From NCBI GenBank assembly GCA_001632425.1, contig KV425579.1:158334-222333 (forward strand): 64,000 nucleotides of DNA, read 5' to 3'. A model generated the notes under the pieces. The model was given only the letters and a program-made list of their open reading frames with translations. It searched no databases and was not told the origin of the DNA. The DNA comes from Neolentinus lepideus HHB14362 ss-1 (lineage: Eukaryota; Basidiomycota; Agaricomycetes; Gloeophyllales; Gloeophyllaceae). Made by a program: the position numbers and the translations under genes. Shown here one piece after another: positions 22,095-33,784 of the stretch. Within the stretch, counting starts at the first letter, position 1. Each line of letters starts with the position of its first letter.

Positions 22095-25085
22095 ATGTCT
22101 GCCTCGGAAGCACCACTTGAAGTCGAAGAGAAGCAGCCGTTACTGTCGCCGTCCCCTATGTCCTCTTCCATCGCTTCCAGTAGCAGGCAGACCATTATAG
22201 AATTCAAGAAAGATGGCACTGTGTCCAGGATGCGTTCTCACCGAGGCAACATGCCGTCGCTGCCCCAGACGAAGCAATGTCCTCTATGTCCTGCCAAGTT
22301 CACCCGGACCACGCATCTTAATCGCCACATGAGAACGCGTGAGTTTGCTTATTCAGCCATCTTTCATGTTCAATACTGAACGTCCTTTGGGTTACCAGAC
22401 TCCAACGAGCGGTTACATCGCTGCGATGTGAGTCCCATTCTTATCCCATCGCGGCGTCATACCGAACTGATATTTCCTCTAGACGTGTAGTTCCCAATTC
22501 ACCAGGAGTGACCTTTTGACGCGTCATAAGAAAGGCTGCGGTGACCCGTAAGTCATATTTTTCAAGAGGCAGGATGTACTCTGCGTGTCCGCAAGACGCT
22601 TCGTCCGCGGCTCGCTCAGGGCTTTCCCGACCTTACTTTCTGAACCTGGACTGACCTCCCGCGTTTCCACAGTACTGCTCAGCGTACACGACGCAAGTCA
22701 TGCCAATCCTGCGCAGAATCCAAGGTCAAATGCGATCTGCAATATCCATGCACAAAATGCAAAAACCGTGGCAAAGACTGCATCTACGTTGGCGGCCCCC
22801 CATTGCATAGTGTCTCCCCAACAGCCTCGCGCCGCACCTCGGAGGATTCGACCGCTTCTGCGTCTAACCCCCCTACCCCGCCACCTGGAGAACCCTCCAC
22901 GAGTTCCTCGATGAATTCGGACTACCTCACCAAGACATTCCCAGCGCTATCTCTAGGAGAAGGCGGCGGGCTCATGTCACCACATACTGGCTCCCCGATA
23001 CCATCCGGAGCCACGACACCGACATTACTTCCGCTAGCACCACCGAGGGCAGTAACCGATACAGTTAATGACAACATGATGCTACCCTCGCCAGGGACAG
23101 CAAACGCAATTATGAACGCTTTCCTCACAGATCCGTCACCCGATTCGAAGGTTCCACCTTCACAACCTGCAGCATCCGACACCTCGTCGAACATGAGTTC
23201 GTCCACTTTCGGTTCTCCGCACACCCCAGCGCTCGAGTACACACCTGAGTCATCCGCAGCGTCAACGCCATCGTCTGACGTCGAATCTCCGGCCGACTTC
23301 AACCTCCTCTTCTCCGAGCTGGATGCATTGGCATTGCAAAGCCACGCGAGCCGCATGTCAGTGGGGTCCAACATGTTCCAGCCCTTTTTCACGAACCTCT
23401 TCGCTTCGTCGTCGTCCGTGTCGGTCGACGACCCGATGGCGGTAGACGCGCTGACGTGGGAGGAGACGCGAACCGGACCGGGGAGAGATCCGCAGTTCCC
23501 GTTCCCGACCCTGTCTGGAGACGTGCAGCAGTTCCAGCAGTCTCCGACCCTGGCTGAGTCATTGGCAGAGAAGAGAGCGGCAGAAAATGAGCCTACCCCC
23601 GAAGATTTGCAGCATTATCGTACGTATACATCGCCATTCTGGCGACTCGCGGACTCTAACTGGCTTCAAACTTGCAGTGTACCTCTTCTTCACCGCCTTC
23701 TTGAAGCAGCTGCCGATCATCCACGGCCCGACGTGGAGAATGGACGGCAAACCCGCCGTGCTCATTAACGCGATGCACGCGTGCGGCGCACTATACGTGA
23801 AGACTCGGAAAGCTGCGTACTTCGTCACGAAGGTACTTGACGAGTCGCGAGAGGTGTTGCTCCAGGAGTTTGTAAGTAATGCCTTTGACGTCACAATGGA
23901 TAGTTATTTATGGATTTGTGGATAAGGCGCGCGAGCCAAGGAGCACCACAGATCAAATACACTTGATTTTGGCTGTGTCGCTGCTGCAGACGATCGGGTT
24001 GTTCCACCAGAAAGCAAGTCAGAGAGCGGCGTCGAACATTTACCACGGAATGCTTGTCATGGTGGGGTCGAGACTTACATGTCTCTGTCTCATTGCTGAT
24101 GGAGACCTCTACAGATGATCCGACGGTGTGGACTTATCACCACAAACGCATCGTGGACACCACCTGTCATGGTCGATGCTGCTTCGGCTGACCAAGCATG
24201 GAGGGAATGGGGTCTTCATGAGACTGCCAAACGGTGCGTCCACGTTGACTGATATTATATCTACGTCTCCCTTACCTGGATATCAGTGCTCTGTTAATAT
24301 CCTACCTTCACGATTGCTGTCATGCCTTATATTTCGCCATCCGCCCATCGTTCATGTTGTCCGAACTCACTCTCAAATTACCCTGCGAAGACAGTCTTTG
24401 GAAAGCGAACAATGCGAATGAATGGAGCTTTGCGCTCTTGGGGCCCTCACCATACGGCTCTTCCATGGAAGCACGACTTACCGGTGTCAACATGCTGCAG
24501 GTCCACAGCGCTCTGCGCGAATTCCGCGTACCCAGCGACCTCCCTGCTCTCACACCCTTCGCTCATTTCGTCGTCATGCACACCATCCTCCGGGACATCT
24601 ATGCCATCGGCATGGACAACCCCTCACCTGCCGACAGGGATTCGCCGGGCCACAAGCCTGCCACGGACTCCTCGGTCACGCGGGAGATCTTCTCCCTGCA
24701 GCACTGGCTGCACAACTGGCTGCAGAGCTGGCTGAACGGCCCGGATACGCCGAAGGCAGATGCTGACGATGAGGAGCCGCCGTTCATCGCCAACGTCCTG
24801 CCGTACTACTGGCTGGCGCAGGTGTCTATACTGGCGTACCAGGAAGGCTTGCCGCCGTTCCGCGCGGGAGGTTCGAGCCATTTGAACTCGGAAGTCCACT
24901 TCCGGCTGGTGAAGCACTGGCTAGGGCATATCAGGAGCTTTTTACGTAAGGGGGAGAGAGCGCCTACGCTTTTCTGGGACGAGCTCATGAAGGTGCGGCT
25001 ACAAACTAAGCATGTCGATCGCGATGTGGAGGCCGGTGCGCCGGAGGATCTGGAGGGGCTGTTGGGTTTCTTCACTGAGAATTAA
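22095..25085 (+). CDS. Transcription factor with C2H2 fingers plus Zn2Cys6 and fungal-specific domain
   Basis: Early exons 22095-22338, 22399-22427, 22483-22547 and 22673-23619 join in phase, then 23678-23871 and further exons lead to the stop at 25085. Two C2H2-type fingers come first, CPLCPAKFTRTTHLNRHMRTH and CDTCSSQFTRSDLLTRH (the second closes with Cys). A perfect binuclear cluster follows at once: CQSCAESKVKC then CTKCKNRGKDC, CX2CX6CX5CX2CX6C. A long Ser/Thr/Pro linker leads to a fungal transcription-factor middle homology region, with YLFFTAFLKQLPIIHGPTW, LAVSLLQTIGLFHQ and a helical C-terminus. The C2H2 plus Zn2Cys6 combination is known in some ascomycete regulators and is uncommon overall. 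Targets are unknown. The neighbouring GH79 gene is one candidate only by proximity. Confidence 0.88.
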
Positions 25086-27441
25086 TTATTTATACCTGGA
25101 TAGGTTTTTCGTCAATTTCCTTGTATCATCATAATTGTGCAGGCGCACTGTATGTATCCATAGTTCACGCGATTCGTCGGATTCCTTATTTAAGGTGGAC
25201 TGTTTAACGTACTTTGATATGTCATGCATACCTGTTTCATCTTGCCTGTGCAATAGAGCGCCGACGCTAGTCTTGCTTCTGCACTTTGAATCGACCACCC
25301 CCCTTCGGTCTGTATTGAAGCTGTTAGGCAAGTCGAGTTTGAGGAATCTGTGTCCATCTGGTCTTGCCCTGAGGGCGTCGCTGCCAAAGGCAAATTAGGA
25401 AGTTCCTTACCCAGCCACAGGGCGAGAAAGCGCCTACATCAGTGAACGGTTCGCGCAAAGTAGCGCTTAGTTAGAAATCACACGACATCACGACATTCTC
25501 ATGCAGCTGCGACTTATGCAATGGGATAAACCACATACGATAGGCAACGTGAAGCAATTAAGGCAGATAGCCTTCGTCAAATAAAAGACCACTACAAAGA
25601 AGGACATCTTGCGCCATTCTCCACACCGACAATATTGAGGCGGCAGGTTTTTGTGGGCCATATCTCAAGCGACCGCGAGCGAAGTATAAGCAGGAGAAGG
25701 GGATGACCACAGTACTGCAGAACACTGGTTCATGGAGCTGTTAAATATCAGTTCGGGTGCGCATACATGAACCGGTGGTCGTATGCCAGCAGCACAGACC
25801 AGCGGCGGAAAAGTGGGTCCATCACGATACCTGGACGGTATCTGATGTAGATGACAGCAGGATTACCCATCTACGAAGGATCACACCTGGTCGTGGCACT
25901 CCCGGCAATGAAAGCACTCTCGTGACGACCTTCTTGGACTCAGTCAGCAGCACTCCCGTGACTGCTCAATAGGCTGTCCGCGTCGTATCGCGAAGACCTG
26001 GGAAATCATACAAATATTGCGATTCAATGTGCCTGCGACTATTTCGAGAGCTGTCAACTATGATCTAGAGAACTCACCAAATCAGGTGTCGTTCAAACGT
26101 AGGTCTGCTTGGCACAAGACATGACCCACAGGGCATTGTTGGCGTGATGGCCGGGCATCTCAATTGCTAGATACACGAGGCAGCTCCTTAGCCGTCGTCC
26201 GAAATTTTAGGGGGCAGCGGGAGGTGACTGAGCTCTGTCAACGAATGAGAATTGTGGGACACGGGTTGTCACTTTGTAGCTGTCGTAAGATAATGCCTTA
26301 CGCCTGCTCAAAAACGTTAAACACATTGCTTGCAAACACTCAATACACACCACTCAATTGCGAGTGCGATGAGCTCCTCACTCCAAGTCGGGTTTCTAGA
26401 GTCCTGATCCGGAGTGACAGAATACATCATGTACGGCATCACTAGCATCCGATGTCGGATCGAAAGAAGGCTCGTTCACTACTGTCATAAGAGAAACGAC
26501 CGCCTGGACGGGTTTCCATATGAAGTTCGGACGACGCAGTGGGTCTGGAAAGCAAGGAAGACCGATTCGAGTATTTGTGGAAGCCAGGCGTCCATCAGCA
26601 AGCTGGGTTAGTTGGGTTATGGGTTGTCTATAAAAAGGTTCATATACGTCGGAAGTCAATAAAATATGCAAGGAGGCAGGAATCATCGTGCAAGTTCAAG
26701 GGGCCGACACCGGGAGTTGCCGGCACACGGGGTAGGGCCAGGGGGGGTCCTTCGAGGTCTTTATCAGGACTTTCTGCAGACCCCCTTATTTGGACTGCTA
26801 GTGACCACAGATAGATGATTCAAAGCCCATACAATCTCAGAATAGTGTAAAATAGCTATAGTGGACTCCCAGCATTTCTTTCACTGGCAGGCAGGTCGAG
26901 GAAGACGTGCCACTGTGCTGTTTGACCTTGTTTGGCGTCGTCGCTTAGTTTCCCATTAATGAAGGCTGGCTAGAAAACTTAGTCTTCATTCATGTCATAA
27001 TATTATCCGATGTATGTTGCTTTAATAGAGACAAATGATACTTGTTTACTCCAACTTGAGATATGTTGAAATGAAAGAATAAGACGGATTTGGTAATTTA
27101 TTTACTCAATATGGGGTCGAGTGAAGATTACGTAGGGGAGGGGGGGTCCCTTCCGGGGCCTTAGTCGGACTTTCTGACGTCGTGTATAGAACTTTCTTTC
27201 TGTCGGGCCCTTGTGCAAGCTGTCAAAATTCCCGGATTCGTGTGGGGAAAATCAACGGAGCAGCTTGAAGCGGAGCTCGCGAACATACCGAAATCCCTCA
27301 AGTTTCACACGGGTCCAATCCAGAATTGATGCCGTTCAAAGGCCAAAACTTGCGCTCGACGCAAGCATTCCCGCTTTCACATAGATTCACTATCAGTTCA
27401 GACTAGATGGCATGTACAGGTGGGCCATCAAACCGACCGCA
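25086..27441. other. Gene-poor stretch
   Basis: No gene supported. A roughly 45-bp direct repeat sharing GGGGGGTCC and GGACTTTCTG occurs near 26736-26776 and 27135-27173. A short GGGGGTC/GACCCCC hairpin is at 26742-26786. Confidence 0.4.
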
Positions 27442-27446
27442 GGGCT

Positions 27447-27632
27447 TGTAGATTTTTAATAGAAGACTGGTACAATGGCGGTTAAGCCATAGGATTACAA
27501 GCCCATGAGGAGGGCGCTGTCCCTCAGGCTTTATATACTACTTGTACAAAATGCTGGAATATACTACAATATTCATGAAATTCAAATGGGTTAACCTAAT
27601 ACCTAATTTATATTCCTGAGCAATTTCCAACA
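27447..27632 (-). repeat. 3' LTR of the miniature Copia element
   Basis: 186 bp, TG...CA ends on the minus strand. It is nearly identical to 28140-28326 and abuts the polypurine tract. Confidence 0.92.
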
Positions 27633-27862
27633 CTCCCCCATTGCTCAGAATATCTTCAGAAAATAAAACCACAAAATTCCAGAATTCCAGAACCACTGAG
27701 CTCCCCCATAAGCTAAATTCTTGAAGCCAGAGACGTCGTGCTTGCAGCCGGAGCAACACATGCTTACTGCACTGGCGGCGTCGGAGTGACTAACACTTGC
27801 CGCCCGAGATCGACACACGATTCCCGCACCGTCTTACTCCAAATCGAGGTTTTCTTCTTCAA

Positions 27863-28110
27863 TCCTAAAATGCAAATTCTTCATCACTGGTCAATGCTAA
27901 ATTGACCTTCTCCTCCTTCCCCTTTAGGCAGTTTCTCGCTATATGTCCGCGCTCATTGCACTTGTAGCACCTCAAACTCGCTTGAGTATGTGGGCCACGA
28001 GCAGCTAAAGCCATGTTCGGCAAGGTTTCCGGGGTCCCACCACGTCTGCCTTCTTCATCCAGGAGGGCGCCGGTGATGTCCGAGATGACGTTATGTAAGC
28101 AGGATAAGCG
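27863..28110 (-). pseudogene. Copia gag C-terminal remnant with zinc knuckle
   Basis: A minus-strand frame reads through DITGALLDEEGRRGG and PNMALAARGPHTQASL to the knuckle CYKCNERGHIARNC (CX2CX4HX4C), then EEKVNLALTSDEEFAF and a stop. This is the end of a Copia-type Gag. The N-terminal Gag and all Pol domains are absent. Confidence 0.8.
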
Positions 28111-28139
28111 GAGGTCTTTGTACTAGTCTGATGGGCTTG

Positions 28140-28326
28140 TGTAGATTTTTATATAGAAGACTGGTACAATGGCGGTTAAGCCGTAGGATTACAAGCCCAT
28201 GAGGAGGGCGCTGTCCCTCAGGCTTTATATACTACTTGTACAAAATGCTGGAATATACTACAATATTCATGAAATTCAAATGGGTTAACCTAATACCTAA
28301 TTTATATTCCTGAGCAATTTCCAACA
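28140..28326 (-). repeat. 5' LTR of the miniature Copia element
   Basis: 187 bp, TG...CA ends on the minus strand, with TATATAAAG near its middle. Sequence just inside (minus strand CAAGCCCATCAGAC) is where a primer-binding site should be, but it does not obviously match initiator tRNA. Confidence 0.92.
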
Positions 28327-28383
28327 GGGCTGACCGAGATGCTGCTATATTGTAGCCGGAAATGAGATGTACAGTCCTTACGT

Positions 28384-29355
28384 TCATACGCCAACCAGAA
28401 GACCCCCGTCAAGCTACAAGGAACAGCGTTGCTAGTAATATAATTGAAATGTCATGCCATGCTGAGTAAACTGACCTTGATGGTTGTTCCAGAAACATAA
28501 CTCCCCGCTCTCGATGCCAGATATAGCACTGCACCGACCACGTCCTCCTCATTGCCGATCCTTCCAATAGGGATGGCGTGTCGCCTCAGTGAGATAAAGC
28601 TACCTGGTGTCTCTGGGTCGTTCATTTCGCTCGGAATGTTCGCGGGTGCGATGCTGTTCACTCGCACGCCCATTTTCGTGAACTTTGACGCAAGATTCTT
28701 CGTGAGCGACTCGGCTGCTGCCTTGGATGCTGAGTACAGGTGCCCTTTCGCTGCAGAGGAGACGTAGAGCGCCGAGACCGAGGTGTTGTTGATGACCGTC
28801 CCGCGGCCTTGCCTGAAGCCATCATTGTGCTTGGCTGCCCGTACTAAGTAGGGGAGCAGAGCCGCGGATAGCCACTGCAGCACAGATGTGTCAAGAAACT
28901 TGGTCTACACGTGCATTCATGCGTACCTGAACTGACGACGCGTTAATGGCGAACTCGTGGCTCCATTCATCATCCTCCAATTTCAGAAGCGCATCTCTCA
29001 CATCCTCTGCACTCGCACCGCTATCATTCCACCACCCTTCCTTCATCATAACCCCGGCATTATTCACCAAAATATCCAAGGCCACATCCACCACTCCTCT
29101 CCCCCTCTCCGTCTTCGCGAACGCCTCCGCGATCCTCACACACCCCTCCTTCGTCGAAACATTGCCAACCAACGGGATAATGACATTCGGAGCGACAGAT
29201 GCAGCTCGCTGAAGCGCCTCTGCGCGCCGCCCGACTATGTACACTGGCGCACAATTGTGTTCGGCCAGGCCTTTGGCGATGTAGAAGCCTATACCCGAAC
29301 TTGCGCCGGTGATGAGAGCAGTACGACCGGATACGGAGAAGAGTGGATCAGCCAT
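28384..29355 (-). CDS. Short-chain dehydrogenase/reductase, copy 1
   Basis: Three exons (29355-28927, 28874-28476, 28413-28384) of 429, 399 and 30 nt give 285 residues. Classical SDR motifs are present: TGASSGIG (residues 16-23) for NAD(P) binding, NNAG (98-101), catalytic Ser near 177 in TSVSALYVSS, and YSASK with Tyr190 and Lys194. The C-terminus LDGGLLVGV comes from the 30-nt last exon and is the usual SDR end. GRR after the second strand suggests NADPH preference, which is inference. Substrate is unknown; the sequence resembles fungal ketoreductase-like SDRs. A close paralogue with the same exon lengths lies at 34229-35199 on the other strand. A TATATATTTAAAT-rich promoter lies about 70 bp upstream. 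Confidence 0.93.
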
Positions 29356-30069
29356 GCATACAGACGTATCAATGCCTTGACACGCTCGGTCTCGTACTAG
29401 CTATATACTTGAGAACAGTGCATATATATTTAAATGCGCAAGCATCGGAGCCTTCAATACTCAGTTTACTTCAACACCTATGAGGACGGTCGGAAAACGT
29501 GTGGGTCCGAGGTCGGCACGTATGTACGGAACCCCCATCCGGTTCGCAAACCTACATACCTGAACCCTAGGTCTGGTGCCTAGGGTCCCGAGCCTCGTCG
29601 AAATATGATTTGAACGGAACTGGCACTGATTTGAGGTCTCAGGAGATTTGCCGAACCGAACTTACTTAGTTCGGTTTCAAGTCCAGATTTGAATCTTTGG
29701 CGGAAACCGGGCCAAGCTGGTCCGGACTACGAGTAAGTTGTAAGGGTTAGCTATCGTACACACAGATTGTGAAGGGGAGCATCACCATGGGCGATCTTCA
29801 CGGCTAGAACCAGAGAAGTACTGTCATGACCTCCAAGTGGGATCCCGGGCAGTCAACCTGTGAAATAGATTGGAGACTCCGGTCGCAAGTCAAGCAAGGT
29901 TTATAGACCACAAATATAGCGGCAGAACACGGACGGAGGTGCTATTATTGAAACAAGTAAGGTTCAAAGCGTACAAATAATAATAATATTGCCGAGGCGT
30001 CCCATGCATTGGTCCAGAGCGACCTACAGATGAACACACTGCAAACCCCAAAAGTAGAAGTGGCCGCGT
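29356..30069. other. Intergenic stretch with a cluster of hairpins
   Basis: No coding signal. Between 29521 and 29676 three inverted repeats occur: TATGTA/TACATA with an inner GAACC/GGTTC, ACCCTAGG/CCTAGGGT at 29564-29586, and AACCGAAC/GTTCGGTT at 29654-29676. The last two have 8-bp perfect arms and 7-base loops. Confidence 0.5.
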
Positions 30070-31096
30070 TCATGGAAAGAATCCATCCCATGAGCTCCCA
30101 GCATGAGCTTCACCACGCGCCGGAAGTACTCGCTGCGGACTGGACTCCCCCAACGCCTTCGCCGCCGTCCTCGTTACCTTCTTCAGCGCGTACACCTCAA
30201 CGGGTTTGCTCTTCACCGGGGCGCGACACGACGGGCAAGTGTAGCGGGGTTTAGGCCCCCGGAGAGCCTCGATTTCCGCGCGGATACGAGGATCGTGGTG
30301 TGCCAAAACCATTAGATGAGGCGGGATGGGAGCGTTCGGGCGATAGTTAGGGTGGTCTTGTAGGTGTTTCGCGAGAGTGGAGTTGAACCAGTCTTCTAAG
30401 CAGGATTGGCAGAAGGTGTGGCCGCAGCCGGGCAGACTGTGAGGTGTGTTGGACATGTGTAGTATTTAGGAGCGTTTGAGACTCACGTGTAAGGGGACCA
30501 CATCTTCATAACGCAGATTTCACAGGTAATGTGGTCTTCAAGTTCCGGGAGAACCTGTGTCCCAGATAAGAACGGAATATTGTTAAGGATCCGGAGAACG
30601 TACATTGATATTTGTCCTCTTCATGCTGTCAATGTCAGCTGTTAGCTGAGCAATCTTCGCGTCCTTAACTCCGCTCTCCTCCTTTCCCCACATTAGACGA
30701 TTTTGAAGTTGCGTGTTTGCCTACAAAATCGATAAGCGACCGAAGAAGAAGACGTAGAAAAGGACATACGTGTCTGAGACTCTTAACTTGCTCCTGAAGA
30801 TTCTTGATCGTCTTCTCGTAATTTAACGACACCCCGTCATCTGGACCCGACGAGATCTCTTCCAGAGATTTCGTCCGACTGCTTGAATGTATTCGACTCA
30901 CGGCACGTTTCTTCTTCTTCCTCGGTGGTGGGTTCTCATCGTCCGAGTCGTCAATCACAATGATTTCAGAGTCGGGCGGCTGCCGAGTGGCTTTTACCTC
31001 CTCAGGCGCGACGGACTTTGGCCTATTCTTGATGTCCTTGGCAAAATTTACGTGGGGCGTTGTCTGTTCCTTGCTCGCAGCTCTTGTAGTCGGCAT
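30070..31096 (-). CDS. RING-finger protein, probable E3 ubiquitin ligase
   Basis: Four exons (31096-30770, 30720-30604, 30554-30487, 30436-30070) splice to 292 residues. The N-terminal half is basic and acidic low-complexity with a SUMO-interaction-like core EIIVIDDSDDE and a nuclear-localisation-like RKKKKR. A coiled-coil stretch (NYEKTIKNLQEQVKSLRH to ADIDSMKRTN) follows. A C3HC4 RING is assembled across the last introns: CEIC, then CGHTFCQSC and CPSC, with a long insertion between the third and fourth Cys pairs. SIM plus coiled coil plus RING hints at a SUMO-targeted ubiquitin ligase, but that is inference. The start MPTTRAASKEQ was preferred to an upstream hydrophobic in-frame start at 31204. 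Confidence 0.87.
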
Positions 31097-32055
31097 CGCG
31101 CCAGAATGTGCAGGGTAAAGCCACGTGAAGAGTATTAGAACATGAACGGTCAATTGAAAGATGGGTGGCGCCGTCGGTTGCATCTTATAAGGGGTCACGT
31201 GCATACGTACCCTGGGAAATGCACTCTGTACAATCTACACAGCTTTCCTTACTTTCTCTCTCTTCCCTTATTTCTACCCTTGCGTGCGATGTCGCGACCC
31301 GCTAAGGGCAGCCGCGGCCTAACCTGGCGCATGTCGATACTCGAACCAAGGTGTCCATAGACGTAGTGTCGAGGCCAGGAATGGTACTGTGATTTGGTCA
31401 CCAATCTGGACAGCATTCAATATGTTCAATGGCAAGAAAGTTCAAATGTCATTTCCGTGCGTACTCATTCATACAACGGCTCGGGCGTATCGGACTCGGA
31501 CGAGAGGGATATTTTCATAAATCGAAGAGACCTTTAGACGCAGTCCTTGTATGAAATGACGCATCCTTTATCCCACTGTTCAGGGTACATTATCTGACAC
31601 AGACCTTGCTCTGTATATGATTTTGAGATCCTCGTGCAGGTTCCCACCTACGAAAGCCGGAGTAGGGAAACATTTTGGATCTCTGTGCAGGTGCTGGCTA
31701 AGGGTTTGGCTTTCGGCGTTTGCAATGCGACTCGCCGACGTAGTCCCACAAGGCCCGTTTACAGCTCCATCTCATGGTACGAACTAGTTGATCGTTTCTT
31801 CTAGAAGCGCAAACAGCCCTCTAGATAGCAAAGCGAACGGCCTGGGCCGAACACGTGTAGGTAACACGTTGTTTTCGAGCAGCTGGTCTATCTTTCATTA
31901 CTTATGCTCATTCACCGTGGTAGCTTGGGCTTCATGCAGCTTTGTGACGTACTCTCACCGTCAGGAAGCTGGCATAAGGTTTTTCGACTAATTGGATCGT
32001 CTCTTTGACTCTCTCAGTCCGCCCCGCCTCTAGCTACCTAACGTGTGCTTGAGCC
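31097..32055. other. Intergenic stretch
   Basis: No coding signal on either strand beyond short frames. It should contain divergent promoters for the RING and the coiled-coil genes. Confidence 0.4.
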
Positions 32056-33353
32056 ATGGCTTTGGGACCGACAACTTCGCCGATAGCAGAGGAACAGGAA
32101 GAATTCTACGACGAGCGCGAGGTCTCGCCGACTCTGTTACACGCTCGTAGCATGGAGTAAGTAGACTGGACTCGAAATGTGCACCCTTTTTCATAGTCCG
32201 ATTTGTACTCAGGTCCGATGTTATCCGTCAAATTCGAGAGGCATCGCTCTCGCCGACTCCTATCAGCCAGTTCCTAGCTGATCCAGATGTTGCTCATATT
32301 CTGTCGAGACCCAAGAAATCCCGCCGTGCATCGACGAACTCCCTGCGTGACCGCGCCGCGAGTCCAAAGAACCACGACAGCTATCATCGCTCAGAACGGG
32401 ATCGCAGTAGAAGTAAAGACAGAGATGATACGAGCTCCATCATAAACCTCGTCCTCGCGGAGGAGCAGAAGTCCTCTCACCGGTTGAAGACTATGTTGCG
32501 CACGACGACCGACCGGCTGGAGCACGAGATGCGCCGAGCGGATCAGGCAGAGGCTCGCGCACAGGCTGCGGAGAAACGTGTGATCACTACACAAGCGAAG
32601 GTGTCCATCTCCGAGGCATCACGGATCCAGGCTGAGGCTGACGCGAGCCATACGAAGGAAGAGATGAAGCGCGTGCAGATGCTACTGGAGGCTACGCAGC
32701 GCGATGTCAAGAGGGCTGAGGAGGCAAATAGGAGGCTGGAAGAGAAGAAACGGGAGCTAGAGAAGGCAGCGGACAAGGCGCAGGAGTCGGCCAGGAAGTA
32801 CCAGAGACTACTGAGCGAGGCAGAGAGTAATAACGCAGAGAAAGATGCGTCGAGGCATGTTGTCGTATCGAAGGGATATAATGATGGCAGGAAGCATGGA
32901 TACGAGGAGGGCTATGAAGAAGGATTCATGGCTGGCAAAGACGAAGGGTATGATGAAGGACATGTGGCTGGCTTTCAGCAGGGTCGTTTCGAGGGATACG
33001 AAGAGGGGAGGTCAGTGGGCAAGGAGGAGGGGTTTGAGGACGGACTCGAGGAGGGAAGGAAGGAGGAGAGAAGTCAAGTCCTACGAGCGATGAACACAGT
33101 TATGAACGAGTCTGATGAAAGAAGTAGTGTTGTGAGTACTCTTACCTTTTGGAGCGCCATAGGTCACCTCTGACAGTCACGCTGACAGCGATACGAAAGA
33201 ACTCAAGAATGGTTGAGGGACACATCCGCGATTTCGGATGACCATGAGCGAGAGAGTCAGCGAGGCAACCATCGCCCGTCTGCTGCCGTTCCACGACCGA
33301 TCTGGCTTCACCGACGACTTCACACCGACCCCGTCGCATCAAGTCGTGCGTAA
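32056..33353 (+). CDS. Coiled-coil protein with a 16-unit GX3 repeat
   Basis: Three exons (32056-32156, 32213-33131, 33189-33353) give 394 residues. An N-terminal region with Ser/Pro and Arg-rich segments is followed by about 130 residues of coiled coil (LRTTTDRLEHEMRRADQAEA through AADKAQESARKYQRLLSEA). At residues 255-315 a glycine stands at every fourth position for 16 consecutive units, with mostly Tyr, Phe, Glu, Asp, Arg and Lys between (for example GYEEGYEEGFMAG). The tail of about 75 residues is polar. Repeated GX3 motifs are known in Yae1/Lto1 proteins (the deca-GX3 motif), where they mediate protein binding, but the rest of this protein does not look like Yae1. A structural or cytoskeletal adaptor role is a guess. 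Confidence 0.88.
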
Positions 33354-33784
33354 GGCACCCGACTGAGACGAGGGACCTCTCAGGCAAGTTTCGTTTTGAA
33401 ATGTCAGACTCAGACCAAGAGGTTAAGCTTCCGTACCTTCCCATAACCCACCGATCATACGTCCTTGCGTCATGGTCTCATCCACCCATGTACAATTGTT
33501 CTACCTGGTGCGGGCACTGTTGCGTCGTAGAACGTACGGCTTCTGGCATGCCATCTCCTTCTATATCGTAATGCGTTGTATTACTATTAGGTTCAGAGCC
33601 TTGGAGAGATGGATGTTTGCAGTGTATCCTGGACAGTTGGTTGTGAATATGTTCGCTGCAGGACATACTATAGGACGACTGAATCCTACCGTCTTATGAT
33701 GCTTCATCCGGCCACTTCTAATATAAATATTGCTGCGATTAATGAATGATGGTACTCGCCCTGCGAGGAACGACATGCACTTGG
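33354..33784. other. Intergenic stretch
   Basis: Nothing recognised between the GX3 gene and the MITE. Confidence 0.4.

Larger units (their letters stand above)
27442..28331 (-). mobile_element. Miniature Copia-type LTR retrotransposon with recent LTRs
   Basis: Two LTRs, 27447-27632 (186 bp) and 28140-28326 (187 bp), differ at only two places (one indel, one substitution). Read on the minus strand they run TGTTGG...TCTACA. The element is flanked by a 5-bp target duplication GGGCT (27442-27446 and 28327-28331). The base run GGGGGAG directly before the 3' LTR start (27633-27640, minus strand) is a polypurine tract. The LTR carries TATATAAAG as promoter. The roughly 507-bp interior keeps only a gag remnant with a CCHC knuckle. 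The element is minus-strand and non-autonomous. Confidence 0.92.
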
